From positions 124,001-188,000 of the forward strand of contig NZ_JADHZD010000006.1 of the NCBI RefSeq assembly GCF_020102855.1: a DNA stretch of 64,000 nt. The letters are read 5' to 3'. Positions 16,302-28,875 of this stretch are shown in pieces; positions within the stretch are counted from its first letter, which is position 1, and each line of letters opens with the position of its first letter. The stretch comes from Nocardioides lacusdianchii. GTDB taxonomy: Bacteria > Actinomycetota > Actinomycetes > Propionibacteriales > Nocardioidaceae. The translations under genes and the position numbers were made by a program. Below the pieces are notes generated by a model. The model saw nothing but the letters and a program-made list of their open reading frames with translations. It had not been told where the DNA came from and ran no database searches.

Positions 16302-17210
16302 TTGAGCGAGCAGCGGATCGTCCTGGGGGACAACCAGTACGGCAAGGCCGAGTGCCGGCTGGTGCGCGTCACCCGTGACACCCCCGTGCACACCGTCGCC
16401 GACCTCAACGTCACCAGCCAGCTGCGCGGCGACTTCGGGTCTGCGCACACCGACGGCGACAACTCCCGGGTGGTGGCCACCGACACCCAGAAGAACACCG
16501 TCTACGCGTTCGCCCGCGAGCACGGGGTGGGGAGTCCCGAGTCGTTCCTGTTGCGCCTGGCCGCGCACTTCACCGGTCACTTCGACTGGGTGACCGGTGG
16601 TCGCTGGTCGGCCGAGCAGTACGCGTGGGACCGCATCGTGACCGGCGACGGCCCGCACGACCACGCCTTCGTCCGCAGCGGTCGCTCCACACGTACGGCA
16701 CTGGTCCACGTCGACGAGGCCGGCACCACGGTGCTCGCCGGGCTCCGGGACTGCACGGTGCTCAAGAGCACCGGCTCGGAGTTCCACGGGTTCCCGCGCG
16801 ACCGCTTCACCACCCTCGCCGACACCGACGACCGGGTGCTCGCGACGTCGGTGACCGCGTGGTGGCGCTACGCCGACGCCGACCCCGCACGCGACCACGA
16901 CGCCCTCCACGCCTCGGTCGAGGCGCTGCTGCTCGCCACCTTCGCCGAGGTGCGCTCGCTCGGGCTCCAGCAGACGGTGCACGCGATGGGTCGGGCCGTG
17001 CTGGAGGCCCACCCGGAGATCGTCGAGATCCGCATCTCGTGCCCCAACAAGCACCACTTCCTGGTCGACCTCGCGCCCTTCGGCCTCGACAACCCCGGCG
17101 AGGTCTTCTTCGCCGCCGACCGGCCCTACGGGCTGATCGAGGCCAGCGTGACCCGCGAGGGCCAGCCGCCCGCGCCGGCCGCGTGGGCGTCGGTCACCGG
17201 GTTCTGCTGA
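16302..17210 (+). CDS. uox: Urate oxidase (uricase)
   Basis: Cofactor-free oxidase that turns urate and O2 into 5-hydroxyisourate and H2O2. The 302-residue product shows the T-fold repeats: NQYGKAECRLVRV at the N-terminus, VHTVADLNVTSQLRGDF, the substrate-binding region KSTGSEFHGFPRDRFTTL, and ISCPNKHHFLVDL near the C-terminus. The TTG at 16302 is the start, with GGGAG at about 16292-16296. The stop overlaps the allB start as TGATG. H2O2 made here would need a catalase, none of which is in the window. Confidence 0.95.
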   Translation: MSEQRIVLGDNQYGKAECRLVRVTRDTPVHTVADLNVTSQLRGDFGSAHTDGDNSRVVATDTQKNTVYAFAREHGVGSPESFLLRLAAHFTGHFDWVTGGRWSAEQYAWDRIVTGDGPHDHAFVRSGRSTRTALVHVDEAGTTVLAGLRDCTVLKSTGSEFHGFPRDRFTTLADTDDRVLATSVTAWWRYADADPARDHDALHASVEALLLATFAEVRSLGLQQTVHAMGRAVLEAHPEIVEIRISCPNKHHFLVDLAPFGLDNPGEVFFAADRPYGLIEASVTREGQPPAPAAWASVTGFC

Positions 17211-18547
17211 TGCGACTGGACGCCGTGGTCGCCGATCGGGTGCTGGTCGGCGACGACGTACGCCCCGCGACGCTGCTGCTCGCGGACGGCAGGGTGCGCT
17301 CGGTGGCGCCCGTCGACCACCCCGTGGCGGGCGAGGTGCTGCGGGTCGGAGCGTCGTCGATCGTGCTGCCCGGTGTCGTCGACACCCACGTGCACGTGAA
17401 CGAGCCGGGCCGCACCGAGTGGGAGGGCTTCGCGACCGCCACCCGTGCCGCCGCCCTGGGCGGGGTCACCACCCTGGTCGACATGCCGCTGAACTCCGTG
17501 CCGCCCACCACGACGCTCGCGGGCCTGGCCGCCAAGCGCGCGGCCGCAAACTCCCAGCTCGCCGTCGATGTCGGGCTGTGGGGTGGCGCGGTGCCCGGCA
17601 ACCTCGACGAGCTCGAGCCGCTGTGGGAGGCCGGCGTCTTCGGCTTCAAGTGCTTCCTGTCGCCCTCCGGCGTGGACGAGTTCCCCCCGCTCGACCCGGC
17701 CGGCTTCCGCGCAGCCCTGGCCCGGGTCGCCGACCTCGGCGCGCTGATGGTGGTGCACGCCGAGGACCCCGACGTGCTGGACGCAGCCCCGCACCCGCCG
17801 AGCCGGGCGTACGCCGACTTCCTGCTGTCGCGTCCCGACCGGGCCGAGACCGAGGCCGTCACGCGGGTCATCGAGGGAGCGCGGGAGAGCGGCGCCCGGG
17901 TGCACGTGCTCCACCTCTCGAGCGCACGTGTGCTCGACCTGCTCGCCGACGCGCGGGCGGAGGGTCTGGCCGTCACCGTCGAGACCTGCCCGCACTACCT
18001 CTGCTTCGACGCAGCGTCGGTCCCCGACGCCGCACCGGAGTTCAAGTGCTGTCCGCCGATCCGCGACGCGGGCAACCGCGAGGCGTTGTGGCAGGGCCTC
18101 CTCGAGGGTGTCGTCGACATGGTCGTCACCGACCACTCGCCGGCCACCGCGGCGGAGAAGGGGCGCGGTGACGGCGACCTGCAGCAGGCGTGGGGCGGCA
18201 TCGCCGGGCTCCAGGTCGGTTTCACGGCCGTGGTGGACGAGGCGCGCCGTCGCGGGATCGGACCGGAGGTGGTGAGCCGCTGGATGTCGCGCGCGACCGC
18301 CGACCTGGTCGGTCTGGCAGCCAAGGGCCGGATCGAGGCCGGGGCCGATGCCGACCTCGTGGTGCTGGACGAGGCGGCGACCACCGACGTCGACGTGTCG
18401 AGGCTGGCGCACCGCAACCCGATCTCGGCCTACGACGGCCGGTCGCTGGCCGGGGCGGTCACGACGACCGTCCTGCGCGGCGAGCTGCTCGACCGCGACG
18501 ACCATGGACAGCGGATCGGACGGCTGATCGTGCGTCCCGGCGCATGA
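17210..18547 (+). CDS. allB: Allantoinase
   Basis: Zinc amidohydrolase that opens allantoin to allantoate. The 445-residue protein has the binuclear metal site of cyclic amidases: His60 and His62 in DTHVHV, the probable carboxylated Lys147 in GFKCFLSPSG, further histidines in VVHAEDP and HVLHLS, and Asp308 in VTDHSP. Those features separate it from dihydropyrimidinases less clearly than the context does: it sits directly after uricase and just before the allantoate hydrolase operon. ATG overlaps the uricase stop by one base. Confidence 0.94.
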   Translation: MRLDAVVADRVLVGDDVRPATLLLADGRVRSVAPVDHPVAGEVLRVGASSIVLPGVVDTHVHVNEPGRTEWEGFATATRAAALGGVTTLVDMPLNSVPPTTTLAGLAAKRAAANSQLAVDVGLWGGAVPGNLDELEPLWEAGVFGFKCFLSPSGVDEFPPLDPAGFRAALARVADLGALMVVHAEDPDVLDAAPHPPSRAYADFLLSRPDRAETEAVTRVIEGARESGARVHVLHLSSARVLDLLADARAEGLAVTVETCPHYLCFDAASVPDAAPEFKCCPPIRDAGNREALWQGLLEGVVDMVVTDHSPATAAEKGRGDGDLQQAWGGIAGLQVGFTAVVDEARRRGIGPEVVSRWMSRATADLVGLAAKGRIEAGADADLVVLDEAATTDVDVSRLAHRNPISAYDGRSLAGAVTTTVLRGELLDRDDHGQRIGRLIVRPGA

Positions 18548-18571
18548 AGCGTGACGCGGATGAAACGCTGT

Positions 18572-18587
18572 TGAAACAGATGTTTCA
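18572..18587. promoter_or_regulatory. Inverted-repeat operator in the pucG promoter
   Basis: TGAAACA (18572-18578), two bases, TGTTTCA (18581-18587): a perfect 7-bp dyad. A further TGAAAC copy lies at 18561-18566. The dyad ends one base before the -10 sequence TAGCAT, exactly where a repressor would block polymerase. It is AT-rich against its surroundings. The RpiR-type regulator encoded at 21065 is the obvious candidate ligand; this is inference. Confidence 0.6.
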
Positions 18588-18588
18588 G

Positions 18589-18594
18589 TAGCAT
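18589..18594 (+). promoter_or_regulatory. -10 element of a leaderless promoter (pucG-like gene)
   Basis: TAGCAT, then six bases, then ATG 18601. Confidence 0.55.
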
Positions 18595-18600
18595 GCGGGA

Positions 18601-19821
18601 ATGACGTCGTCCCCGCCGCTCGTGCCGCCGCCCCGCCTCCTGATGGGGCCGGGCCCGATCACCGCCCATCCCCGGGTGCTCCAGGCGATGTCGCAGCAGC
18701 TCGTCGGGCAGTTCGACCCGGCGATGACGGGCTGGATGAACGACACGATGGAGCTCTACCGCCAGGTCTTCCGCACCGCCAACGAGCAGACCTTCCTCGT
18801 CGACGGCACGTCGCGCGCCGGCATCGAGGCCGCGCTGGTGAGCCTCCTCGAGCCCGGCGACCGCCTGCTCGTCCCGGTCTTCGGCCGCTTCGGACACCTG
18901 CTCCGCGAGATCGGGGAGCGGTGCGGCGCCGAGGTGCACACCATCGAGCGCCCCTGGGGCGAGGTGTTCGACGTCGAGGAGATCACGTCCGCGGTCGCCC
19001 GTGTCCGGCCCAAGGTCCTCGCCCTCGTCCAGGGTGACACCTCCACCACGATGAACCAGCCGCTCGCGGGCCTGGCCGAGGCCCTGGCCGGTCACGACGT
19101 GATCGTCTACTGCGACGCCACCGCCAGCCTCGGTGGCAACGAGCTGGCGACCGACGCGTGGGGCCTGGACGTCGTCACCGCAGGCCTGCAGAAGTGCCTC
19201 GGCGGCCCGTCGGGCAGCGCTCCCATCACCATGTCGCCGCGTGCCGTGGAGCTCGTCCAGGGGCGCCGCCACGTCGAGGCCGGCATCCGCGAGGACGGTG
19301 ACACCGCGCGCGGCACGCGCATCGCCAGCAACTACCTCGACCTCGCGATGCTCATCGACTACTGGGGCCCGCGCCGACTCAACCACCACACCGAGGCCAC
19401 CACGATGCTCTACGGCGCGCGGGAGTGCGCCCGCGTCCTCCTCGACGAGGGGCTCGAGCAGTCGGTCGAGCGGCACCGCCTCCACGGCGCGGCGATGCTC
19501 GCCGGCGTGCAGGGCCTGGGGCTCACCGTCTTCGGCGACCAGGCCCACAAGATGCACAACGTGGTGGCGGTGGAGATCCCCGACGGCGTTGACGGTGACG
19601 CCGTGCGCGCCGGCATGCTCACCGACTACGGCATCGAGATCGGTACCTCGTTCGGTCCGCTGCACGGACGGGTGTGGCGCATCGGCACCATGGGCTGGAA
19701 TGCGCGGCGCGACGCGGTGCTCACCACGCTGGCCGTCCTCGAGCAGGTGCTCCGCCAGGCCGGTGCGGCGATCACCGCCGGCGGCGGCACGGGTGCCGCG
19801 CACGAGGTGTACGCCGGATGA
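18601..19821 (+). CDS. pucG: Class V aminotransferase, probable ureidoglycine-glyoxylate aminotransferase (PucG-like)
   Basis: A 406-residue PLP enzyme. It starts with the family MGPGPITAHPRVLQAM, and the PLP lysine is in TAGLQKCLGGPSG. In Bacillus, PucG transfers the amino group of ureidoglycine to glyoxylate, giving glycine and oxalurate. The position, immediately upstream of and overlapping allC (which makes ureidoglycine), is why I assign this role; alanine- or serine-glyoxylate aminotransferase cannot be excluded from sequence. It opens a new transcription unit with its own leaderless promoter and an inverted-repeat operator. Confidence 0.85.
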   Translation: MTSSPPLVPPPRLLMGPGPITAHPRVLQAMSQQLVGQFDPAMTGWMNDTMELYRQVFRTANEQTFLVDGTSRAGIEAALVSLLEPGDRLLVPVFGRFGHLLREIGERCGAEVHTIERPWGEVFDVEEITSAVARVRPKVLALVQGDTSTTMNQPLAGLAEALAGHDVIVYCDATASLGGNELATDAWGLDVVTAGLQKCLGGPSGSAPITMSPRAVELVQGRRHVEAGIREDGDTARGTRIASNYLDLAMLIDYWGPRRLNHHTEATTMLYGARECARVLLDEGLEQSVERHRLHGAAMLAGVQGLGLTVFGDQAHKMHNVVAVEIPDGVDGDAVRAGMLTDYGIEIGTSFGPLHGRVWRIGTMGWNARRDAVLTTLAVLEQVLRQAGAAITAGGGTGAAHEVYAG

Positions 19822-21068
19822 GCGACCCAGCCGGCGCCGCGCGGGTGCTCGAGCGCTGCGCCGACCTCGAGCTGGTCAGTGCCCGGCCCGGAGTCCTGGA
19901 GCGCACCCACCTCACTCCCGAGCACGCCCGGGCCAACCAGGCCGTGGCCGAGTGGCTGCGGGCGGCCGGTGCCACCTCCACCTGGCAGGACGCCGCCGGC
20001 AACCAGTGGGGCCGCCGCGAGGGCCGTCGGCCTGGCCTCCCGGCGCTCGTGCTCGGGTCGCACGTCGACACCGTCCCCGACGCCGGCAGCTTCGACGGCA
20101 TGCTCGGCGTCCTCATGGCCGTCGAGGTGCTCGAGCGGCTGGGCGACCGGGGCGACGGGTTGCCGTTCGCGCTGGAGGTGGTGGCGTTCAGCGACGAGGA
20201 GGGGACGCGGTTCGGCTCCGCCCTGCTCGGGAGCAAGGCCGTCGCGGGGCTGTGGGACGAGGCCGACTGGGACCTGCGCGACCGCGACGGCATCACGCTG
20301 CACCAGGCCTTCCTCGACTTCGGGCTCGACCCGCGCGCCGTGGGTGACGCGGCCCGCGACCCCGCCAGCATGGTCGGCTACCTCGAGGCGCACATCGAGC
20401 AGGGCCCCTACCTCGAGGCCGCGGGCGCCTCCCTGGGCAACGTCACCTCGATCGCGGGCGCGCGACGCTTCCGGCTGGTCTTCACCGGCGAGGCCCGGCA
20501 CGCCGGCGGTACGCCGTACCCCCGGCGTCGCGACGCGCTGGTGGGCGCGTCCGAGGCGATCGTGGCGATCGAGCGGATCGCCCGGGAGCGCGACTGCATC
20601 GCGACCGTCGGGCGGATCGAGGTGTCGCCCGGAGCGGTCAACGTCATCCCCGGTCGAGCGGTGATCAGCCTCGACCTTCGCGCCGAGGCCGACGCCGAGC
20701 GCGACGCCACCTGGGCCGAGCTCGAGCGGGTGCTGGGCGAGATCTGCGGGCGTCGCAACCTCGAGCTCGACGTGGTGGAGGCCCACCGTGCCGACTCCGC
20801 CCCCTGCGCGCCCTGGCTGCAGGAGGCCGTCACCGCCGGCATCCGCGCCACCGGCGACGACGCACCGATGGACCTCTGGAGCCGCGCCGGCCACGACGCG
20901 ATGGTCATGGCATCGGTGGCCGACATCGGCATGCTCCTCGTGCGGTGCGCCGACGGCATCAGCCACCACCCCGACGAGGACGTCCGTGCGGTGGACGTGG
21001 AGGCCGGCCTCCACGCCCTCGAGCGCGCGGTCCTCGAGGTGGCCGCCGCGGTGGAGGACCGGACGTGA
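19818..21068 (+). CDS. allC: Allantoate amidohydrolase (M20 family)
   Basis: Metal-dependent hydrolase that breaks allantoate to ureidoglycine, ammonia and CO2. The 416-residue protein has the M20/M40 metal ligands: GSHVDTV, the EEGTRFG segment, HIEQGP, and a final SRAGHDAMVM and GISHHP. The interior dimerisation domain is recognisable around FTGEARHAGGTPYPRRRDA. Related N-carbamoyl-amino-acid hydrolases share these motifs; neighbours uox, allB and pucG settle the call. The ATG overlaps the pucG stop (ATGA) and its own stop overlaps the regulator start (GTGA). Confidence 0.93.
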   Translation: MSDPAGAARVLERCADLELVSARPGVLERTHLTPEHARANQAVAEWLRAAGATSTWQDAAGNQWGRREGRRPGLPALVLGSHVDTVPDAGSFDGMLGVLMAVEVLERLGDRGDGLPFALEVVAFSDEEGTRFGSALLGSKAVAGLWDEADWDLRDRDGITLHQAFLDFGLDPRAVGDAARDPASMVGYLEAHIEQGPYLEAAGASLGNVTSIAGARRFRLVFTGEARHAGGTPYPRRRDALVGASEAIVAIERIARERDCIATVGRIEVSPGAVNVIPGRAVISLDLRAEADAERDATWAELERVLGEICGRRNLELDVVEAHRADSAPCAPWLQEAVTAGIRATGDDAPMDLWSRAGHDAMVMASVADIGMLLVRCADGISHHPDEDVRAVDVEAGLHALERAVLEVAAAVEDRT

Positions 21069-21904
21069 GCGCGACCGAGGTCGAGCTCCCGGCCGGTCCG
21101 CGCATCGACGAGCGGATCGCCCGGCACCACGCGCACCTGTCCCCGCAGGAACAGCGCGCCGCCGCGACGCTGCTCGAGCACCTGGACGACCTCGCGACCT
21201 ACCGCGCCTCGGAGCTCGCCGACATGGCCGGTGTGTCCAAGGCGACGATGAGCCGGCTCTTCCGCAGCCTCGGCTTCGCGGGCTTCGACGAGGTGCGCGA
21301 CCACCTGCGCTCGCTGCGCTCGGCGGGGGAGCCGCGCCGCGTCGACGAAGGTGGCACCCCGGCGGAGCAGGCTGAGTCGGACGCCTCGGCGATCGCCGTC
21401 GCGCTCGGCCAGCCCTCCATCGCCCGCGCGGTCGAGCTGCTCGCCGATGCCGACCGGGTGCTCGTCGTCGGCTGGCGCAACGGCCACGTCGTCGCGCTCC
21501 ACCTGCGGCAGCAGCTCGCGCAGGTCCGCCCCGACGTGCGCCTCGCCCCCCTCCCCGGCCAGGTGGTCGGCGAGGACCTCGCCGACCTCGGGCCGCGCGA
21601 CGTCGTGGTGCTCATGGGGTTCCGGCGCCGGCCGCGCGGGTTCTCCCTGCTGCTGGAGCAGGCGGGTGCGACGGGTGCCGGGGTCGTCCTCGTCGCCGAC
21701 CCGACCGCCACCGGGCACGCATCCGCCGCGACGGTCTTCCTGGAGTGCCCTGTGCACAGCGGACTGGCCTTCGACTCCTACGCCGCGGCGATGAGCCTGG
21801 TCAGCGTCCTCGCCGACGGTGTCCTGCGCCGCGTCGGCCGCGCCGGCTCCGAGCGCACGGCCCGGATCAGCCGGGCCTACCAGGACCTGCGGGAGGTCGA
21901 GTGA
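21065..21904 (+). CDS. MurR/RpiR-family transcriptional regulator
   Basis: A 279-residue regulator with an N-terminal RpiR helix-turn-helix (about residues 15-85: LSPQEQRAAATLLEHLDDL, then SELADMAGVSKATMSRLFRS) and a C-terminal SIS sugar-isomerase-like domain from about 115 (VELLADADRVLVVGWRNGH). SIS domains bind phosphosugars or other small ligands; here the ligand may be a purine-pathway intermediate. Streptomyces uses the IclR-type AllR for this pathway, so an RpiR protein is a different solution. GTG start overlapping the allC stop. Probable target: the TGAAACA dyad at 18572. Confidence 0.88.
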   Translation: MSATEVELPAGPRIDERIARHHAHLSPQEQRAAATLLEHLDDLATYRASELADMAGVSKATMSRLFRSLGFAGFDEVRDHLRSLRSAGEPRRVDEGGTPAEQAESDASAIAVALGQPSIARAVELLADADRVLVVGWRNGHVVALHLRQQLAQVRPDVRLAPLPGQVVGEDLADLGPRDVVVLMGFRRRPRGFSLLLEQAGATGAGVVLVADPTATGHASAATVFLECPVHSGLAFDSYAAAMSLVSVLADGVLRRVGRAGSERTARISRAYQDLREVE

Positions 21905-21998
21905 GCCGGCCGCACGACCACCCGCACAACCACCCGCACGACCACCCGCCCGCACCCCGTCCCGGCCACCCGGGTCCTGCCCAAGGAGCACCTAGCCT

Positions 21999-22002
<4 letters not shown>
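21901..22002 (+). CDS. Possible histidine-rich micropeptide (33 aa)
   Basis: A 33-codon ORF, GTG start to TGA, encoding MSRPHDHPHNHPHDHPP and then a Pro- and Gly-rich tail. Seven of the first 17 codons are His or Asp-flanked His repeats. The start overlaps the regulator stop as GTGA (21901-21904) and the stop overlaps a GTG start of xdhA as GTGA (21999-22002), the same junction type used throughout this operon. It could bind metal near a molybdenum enzyme locus. It could also be a chance reading of the CCGCAC repeat in a spacer; I have no homolog in mind. Confidence 0.35.
21905..21949 (+). repeat. Short tandem repeat in the regulator-xdhA spacer
   Basis: Imperfect copies of a 12-base unit, CCGCACGACCAC and variants (CCGCACAACCAC), in a row. 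It encodes the His-Pro-His repeats of the possible micropeptide. Too short and too regular to be a CRISPR array. Confidence 0.6.
21993..21998 (+). promoter_or_regulatory. -10 element upstream of xdhA
   Basis: TAGCCT lies directly before GTG 21999 and six bases before ATG 22005. The six-base spacing matches the other leaderless promoters and points to ATG 22005 as the start on an xdh-specific transcript. AAGGAG at 21983-21988 would instead serve GTG 21999 on a read-through transcript. Confidence 0.45.
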
Positions 22003-25908
<3,906 letters not shown>

Positions 25909-25909
<1 letters not shown>

Positions 25910-26721
25910 TGTCCTGGATCCGTGCCGTCGCGGCCCTGCGCGAGCAGCGGCTGCCCGGGGTGCTCGTGACCGTCGTCGCGGTGCGCGGGCACGCCCCGCG
26001 CGACCCGGGGGCGCGCATGGTCGTCGGGCCGGACCGGGCCTGGGGCTCGGTCGGCGGTGGGAACCTCGAGGCGACCGTCCTCGACCGCGCCCGGGAGCTC
26101 CTGGCGTCCGGCTCGACGGCGGTGGAGCGATGCCGGTTCGACCTCCACGAGCGGGCCCGCACCGACCACGGCCGGCAGTGCTGCGGTGGCGAGGTCGAGG
26201 TCCTGCTCGAGCCGCTCCCGGTCGTGGCCTCGGTCGCGGTGGTCGGCCTCGGCCACGTCGGCCTCGAGCTCGCGCGGCTGCTCTCGCGCCACGACATCGA
26301 CCTGCACCTGGTCGACTCGCGTGCCGCCCACGTGGACGCCGTACGTGACCACCCGGCCCTCGCGGACGCGGAGGCCGCAGTGCACCTCCACCATGCGCCC
26401 CTGCCCGAGGTGGCGCTTGGGCTGGTGCCGGCCGGCACCCACCTGCTCGTGATGAGCCACGACCACGCCGAGGACCTCGCGGTGTGCGACGCGGCGCTGC
26501 GCACCGGTCCGGGCCACCTGGCCTCGATCGGCGTCATCGGCTCCGCCGCGAAGGCCCGCAGGTTCGCCAAGGCGCTGCGCGAGGAGGGACACCCGCCCGA
26601 CGTCGTCGCGCGGGTCCGGTGCCCGATCGGGACCCCGGGGCCCGGCAAGGAGCCGGCGGTGATCGCCCTCGGCGTGGCAGCCGACGTGCTTGGACTCACC
26701 GGAGCGGCGGTCACGCGGTGA
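25909..26721 (+). CDS. xdhC: Xanthine dehydrogenase accessory protein XdhC
   Basis: Maturation factor that binds molybdenum cofactor, helps add the terminal sulfido ligand and inserts the cofactor into XdhB. The 270-residue protein begins SWIRAVAALREQRLPGVLV, has the conserved GSVGGGNLE and a CCGGEVEV Cys pair, and a Rossmann-like second half (VAVVGLGHVGLELARLL). The C-terminal GTPGPGKEPAVIALGVAAD matches the family. It overlaps both xdhB and guaD, so stoichiometry is probably set by coupling. Confidence 0.93.
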
Positions 26722-28064
26722 CCCTCTTCCGGGCCCGCGTGCTCGACACGCCGGAGGACCCGTTCGTCGGCGACCCCCGCGACCCGTCTCACCTCCGGGC
26801 CGGCGAGGACGTCGGGATCGTGGTGGAGGACGGCACGATCACAGAGCGCGACGACTTCGGCGTCGTCCGCGCGGCGCACCCCCACGAGGCCGTGATCGAC
26901 CTGCGCGACGGCTGGCTGCTGCCCGGCCTGGTCGACACCCACGTCCACTACCCGCAGGTGAGGGTGATCGGCGCCCTCGGGATGCCGCTGCTGGAGTGGC
27001 TCGAGCGCTGCGCGCTGCCCGAGGAGCAGCGGCTGGCCGACCCCGCCTACGCCGCAGAGGTGGCCACCGAGTTCGTCGGCTCGCTCGTCGCGGCGGGCAC
27101 CACGACAGCGCTGGTCTTCGGCTCGCACTTCCCGGCCGCCGTCGACGCCTTGTTCACCGAGGCGGCCCGCTACGGCCTCCGGATCACCAGCGGCCTCGTG
27201 GTCTCCGACCGCGGCCTGCCGGAGCCGCTGCTCGTCGACCCGCGCCGCGCGGCGGCCGATCAGGCGATGCTCGCGGCGCGCTGGCACGGTGTGGGCCGGG
27301 CGCGCTACGCCGTCACACCGCGCTTCTCCTACTCCGCCTCGGACGCCATGCTCGACGCCTGCGCGGAGGCCGCGGCCTCGGTGCCCGACGCGTGGTTCAC
27401 CTCCCACGTCAACGAGAACCCCGCCGAGGTGGCCGAGGTCGGGCGCCTGTTCCGCAACGCCGAGCACTACGTCGACACCTACGACCGCCACGGCCTCCTC
27501 GGGCCGCGGTCGGTGCTTGCGCACAACGTCCACGCCAGCGACGCGGAGCTCGCCGTGCTCGCGGCGGCCGGCAGCGCCGTCGCGCACTGCCCGTCGTCGA
27601 ACTCCGCCCTGGGCTCGGGGCTGTTCCCGATGCGCCGGCACCTGGCCCACGGCGTCACCGTCGCGCTCGGCTCGGACGTCGGGGCCGGGACCGGCTTCTC
27701 GATGTTCAAGGAGGGCCTGCAGGCGTGCTTCGTGCAGGGGCTGCTGGGCGCCGAGGGCGTGGCGCTGTCGGCGGCGCAGCTGCTGTGGCTCGCCACCCGC
27801 GGCGGTGCCCGCGCGCTCGGCCTCGACGACCAGGTGGGCGACCTGTCGGTGGGGCGCCAGTTCGACGCGATCTGCGTACGACCCCGCGGGGGCACCGCGC
27901 TCGACATCGGCCTGCGGCATGTCGGGTCGCCCGCCGAGGCGCTGGGCAAGATCTTCGCCCTGGCCGGTGACCCCGACGTGGCGGACGTGTGGGTGGGGGG
28001 CGAGCAGGTCGCCGCCGCGGGGTTGCGCCGTCCGGCTCACGTCGGGGGACGACCCGCTGGCTAG
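26718..28064 (+). CDS. guaD: Guanine deaminase
   Basis: Zinc amidohydrolase converting guanine to xanthine, feeding XdhAB. The 448-residue protein has metal ligands His75 and His77 in DTHVHYPQ, then TSHVNENPAEV, LAHNVHAS, and the final Asp in LGSDVGAGTGFSMFKEG, and the guanine-deaminase-like LEWLERCALPEEQR. GTG start overlaps the xdhC stop; the stop TAG forms the -10 sequence of the next promoter. Last gene of the purine island. Confidence 0.92.
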   Translation: MTLFRARVLDTPEDPFVGDPRDPSHLRAGEDVGIVVEDGTITERDDFGVVRAAHPHEAVIDLRDGWLLPGLVDTHVHYPQVRVIGALGMPLLEWLERCALPEEQRLADPAYAAEVATEFVGSLVAAGTTTALVFGSHFPAAVDALFTEAARYGLRITSGLVVSDRGLPEPLLVDPRRAAADQAMLAARWHGVGRARYAVTPRFSYSASDAMLDACAEAAASVPDAWFTSHVNENPAEVAEVGRLFRNAEHYVDTYDRHGLLGPRSVLAHNVHASDAELAVLAAAGSAVAHCPSSNSALGSGLFPMRRHLAHGVTVALGSDVGAGTGFSMFKEGLQACFVQGLLGAEGVALSAAQLLWLATRGGARALGLDDQVGDLSVGRQFDAICVRPRGGTALDIGLRHVGSPAEALGKIFALAGDPDVADVWVGGEQVAAAGLRRPAHVGGRPAG

Positions 28065-28067
28065 GGT
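28062..28067 (+). promoter_or_regulatory. -10 element of a leaderless promoter (thioesterase)
   Basis: TAGGGT, then seven bases, then ATG 28075. The first three bases are the guaD stop codon. Confidence 0.5.
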
Positions 28068-28074
28068 GCCGCGC

Positions 28075-28563
28075 ATGAGCGGGACGACGGGTGACCAGGG
28101 CCAGCGGCGCGTGCCCACGCGCGAGTCGTACGTCGTGTGGCGCACCGCCACGACCCGCTGGCGCGACGACGACGCCTACGGCCACCTCAACAACGCCACC
28201 TACTACGAGCTCTTCGACACGGCGGTCAACGCCTACCTCTACGACGCCACCGGTGTCGACGTCCGCGCGCTGCCGCAGATCGGCGTGGTGGCCGAGACGG
28301 GCTGCCGCTACTTCCGCGAGATCGGCTTCCCCGAGCCCATCGAGATGGGGCTGGTCGTCGACAGGGTGGGGACGAGCTCGGTGGTCTACCGCATCGGCCT
28401 GTTCCAGGGCAGCTCGGAGCAGGCGGCGGCCGAGGGGCGCTTCGTCCACGTCTACGTCGACAACTCCCGCGGCGCCGGCGACCGGCCGGTGACACCGATC
28501 CCGGACGTCGTCCGCGACGCCGTCGTACGCCTCCTGCGACCGGACGCACCCCCGGAGGGGTGA
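28075..28563 (+). CDS. Hotdog-fold acyl-CoA thioesterase (4-hydroxybenzoyl-CoA thioesterase type)
   Basis: A 162-residue protein with the YbgC/FadM-type hotdog motif TRWRDDDAYGHLNNATYYEL, where the Asp and the His-Asn pair are the usual catalytic positions. It would release free acid from an acyl-CoA; the acyl group is unknown. It begins its own transcription unit 10 bp after guaD and has no clear link to purine breakdown. Confidence 0.82.
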   Translation: MSGTTGDQGQRRVPTRESYVVWRTATTRWRDDDAYGHLNNATYYELFDTAVNAYLYDATGVDVRALPQIGVVAETGCRYFREIGFPEPIEMGLVVDRVGTSSVVYRIGLFQGSSEQAAAEGRFVHVYVDNSRGAGDRPVTPIPDVVRDAVVRLLRPDAPPEG

Positions 28564-28665
28564 CGGTCACCACCCCGACGCGCCGGTGCCGGACGGCGAT
28601 GCCAGCAGCCGCCGCGCGGTGTGTCATGTTGGGGACGACCTGACCGGACCACCTCGGAGGAACCC

Positions 28666-28842
28666 GTGCTCGCGATCATCCTGATGATGACCCTCGGCGT
28701 GCTCGTCGCCGCAGCCGTGGCCGTCTACGTCGCCTACCCCCACCGCGGCGAGCAGATGCCGGTCGTCCCGCAGCTGGGCGACGCGATGCGCAAGGGCGTC
28801 GACTCCCTGCCGACCCTCGAGGACTCCGAGTCGCGCGGCTGA
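28666..28842 (+). CDS. Small single-pass membrane protein
   Basis: A 58-residue protein: one transmembrane helix (LAIILMMTLGVLVAAAVAVYVAY) at the N-terminus, then a polar tail ending in LEDSESRG. GTG start at 28666 with GGAGG (28656-28660) five bases upstream. Function unknown. Confidence 0.65.
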   Translation: MLAIILMMTLGVLVAAAVAVYVAYPHRGEQMPVVPQLGDAMRKGVDSLPTLEDSESRG

Positions 28843-28875
28843 CGTCGCACGACCTGCCACATCGATCGACCGTGC

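Noticed and set aside
21905..21949. CRISPR-like repeat in the xdhA spacer
   Set aside because: The unit is 12 bases, tandem and without spacers, and there are no cas genes.
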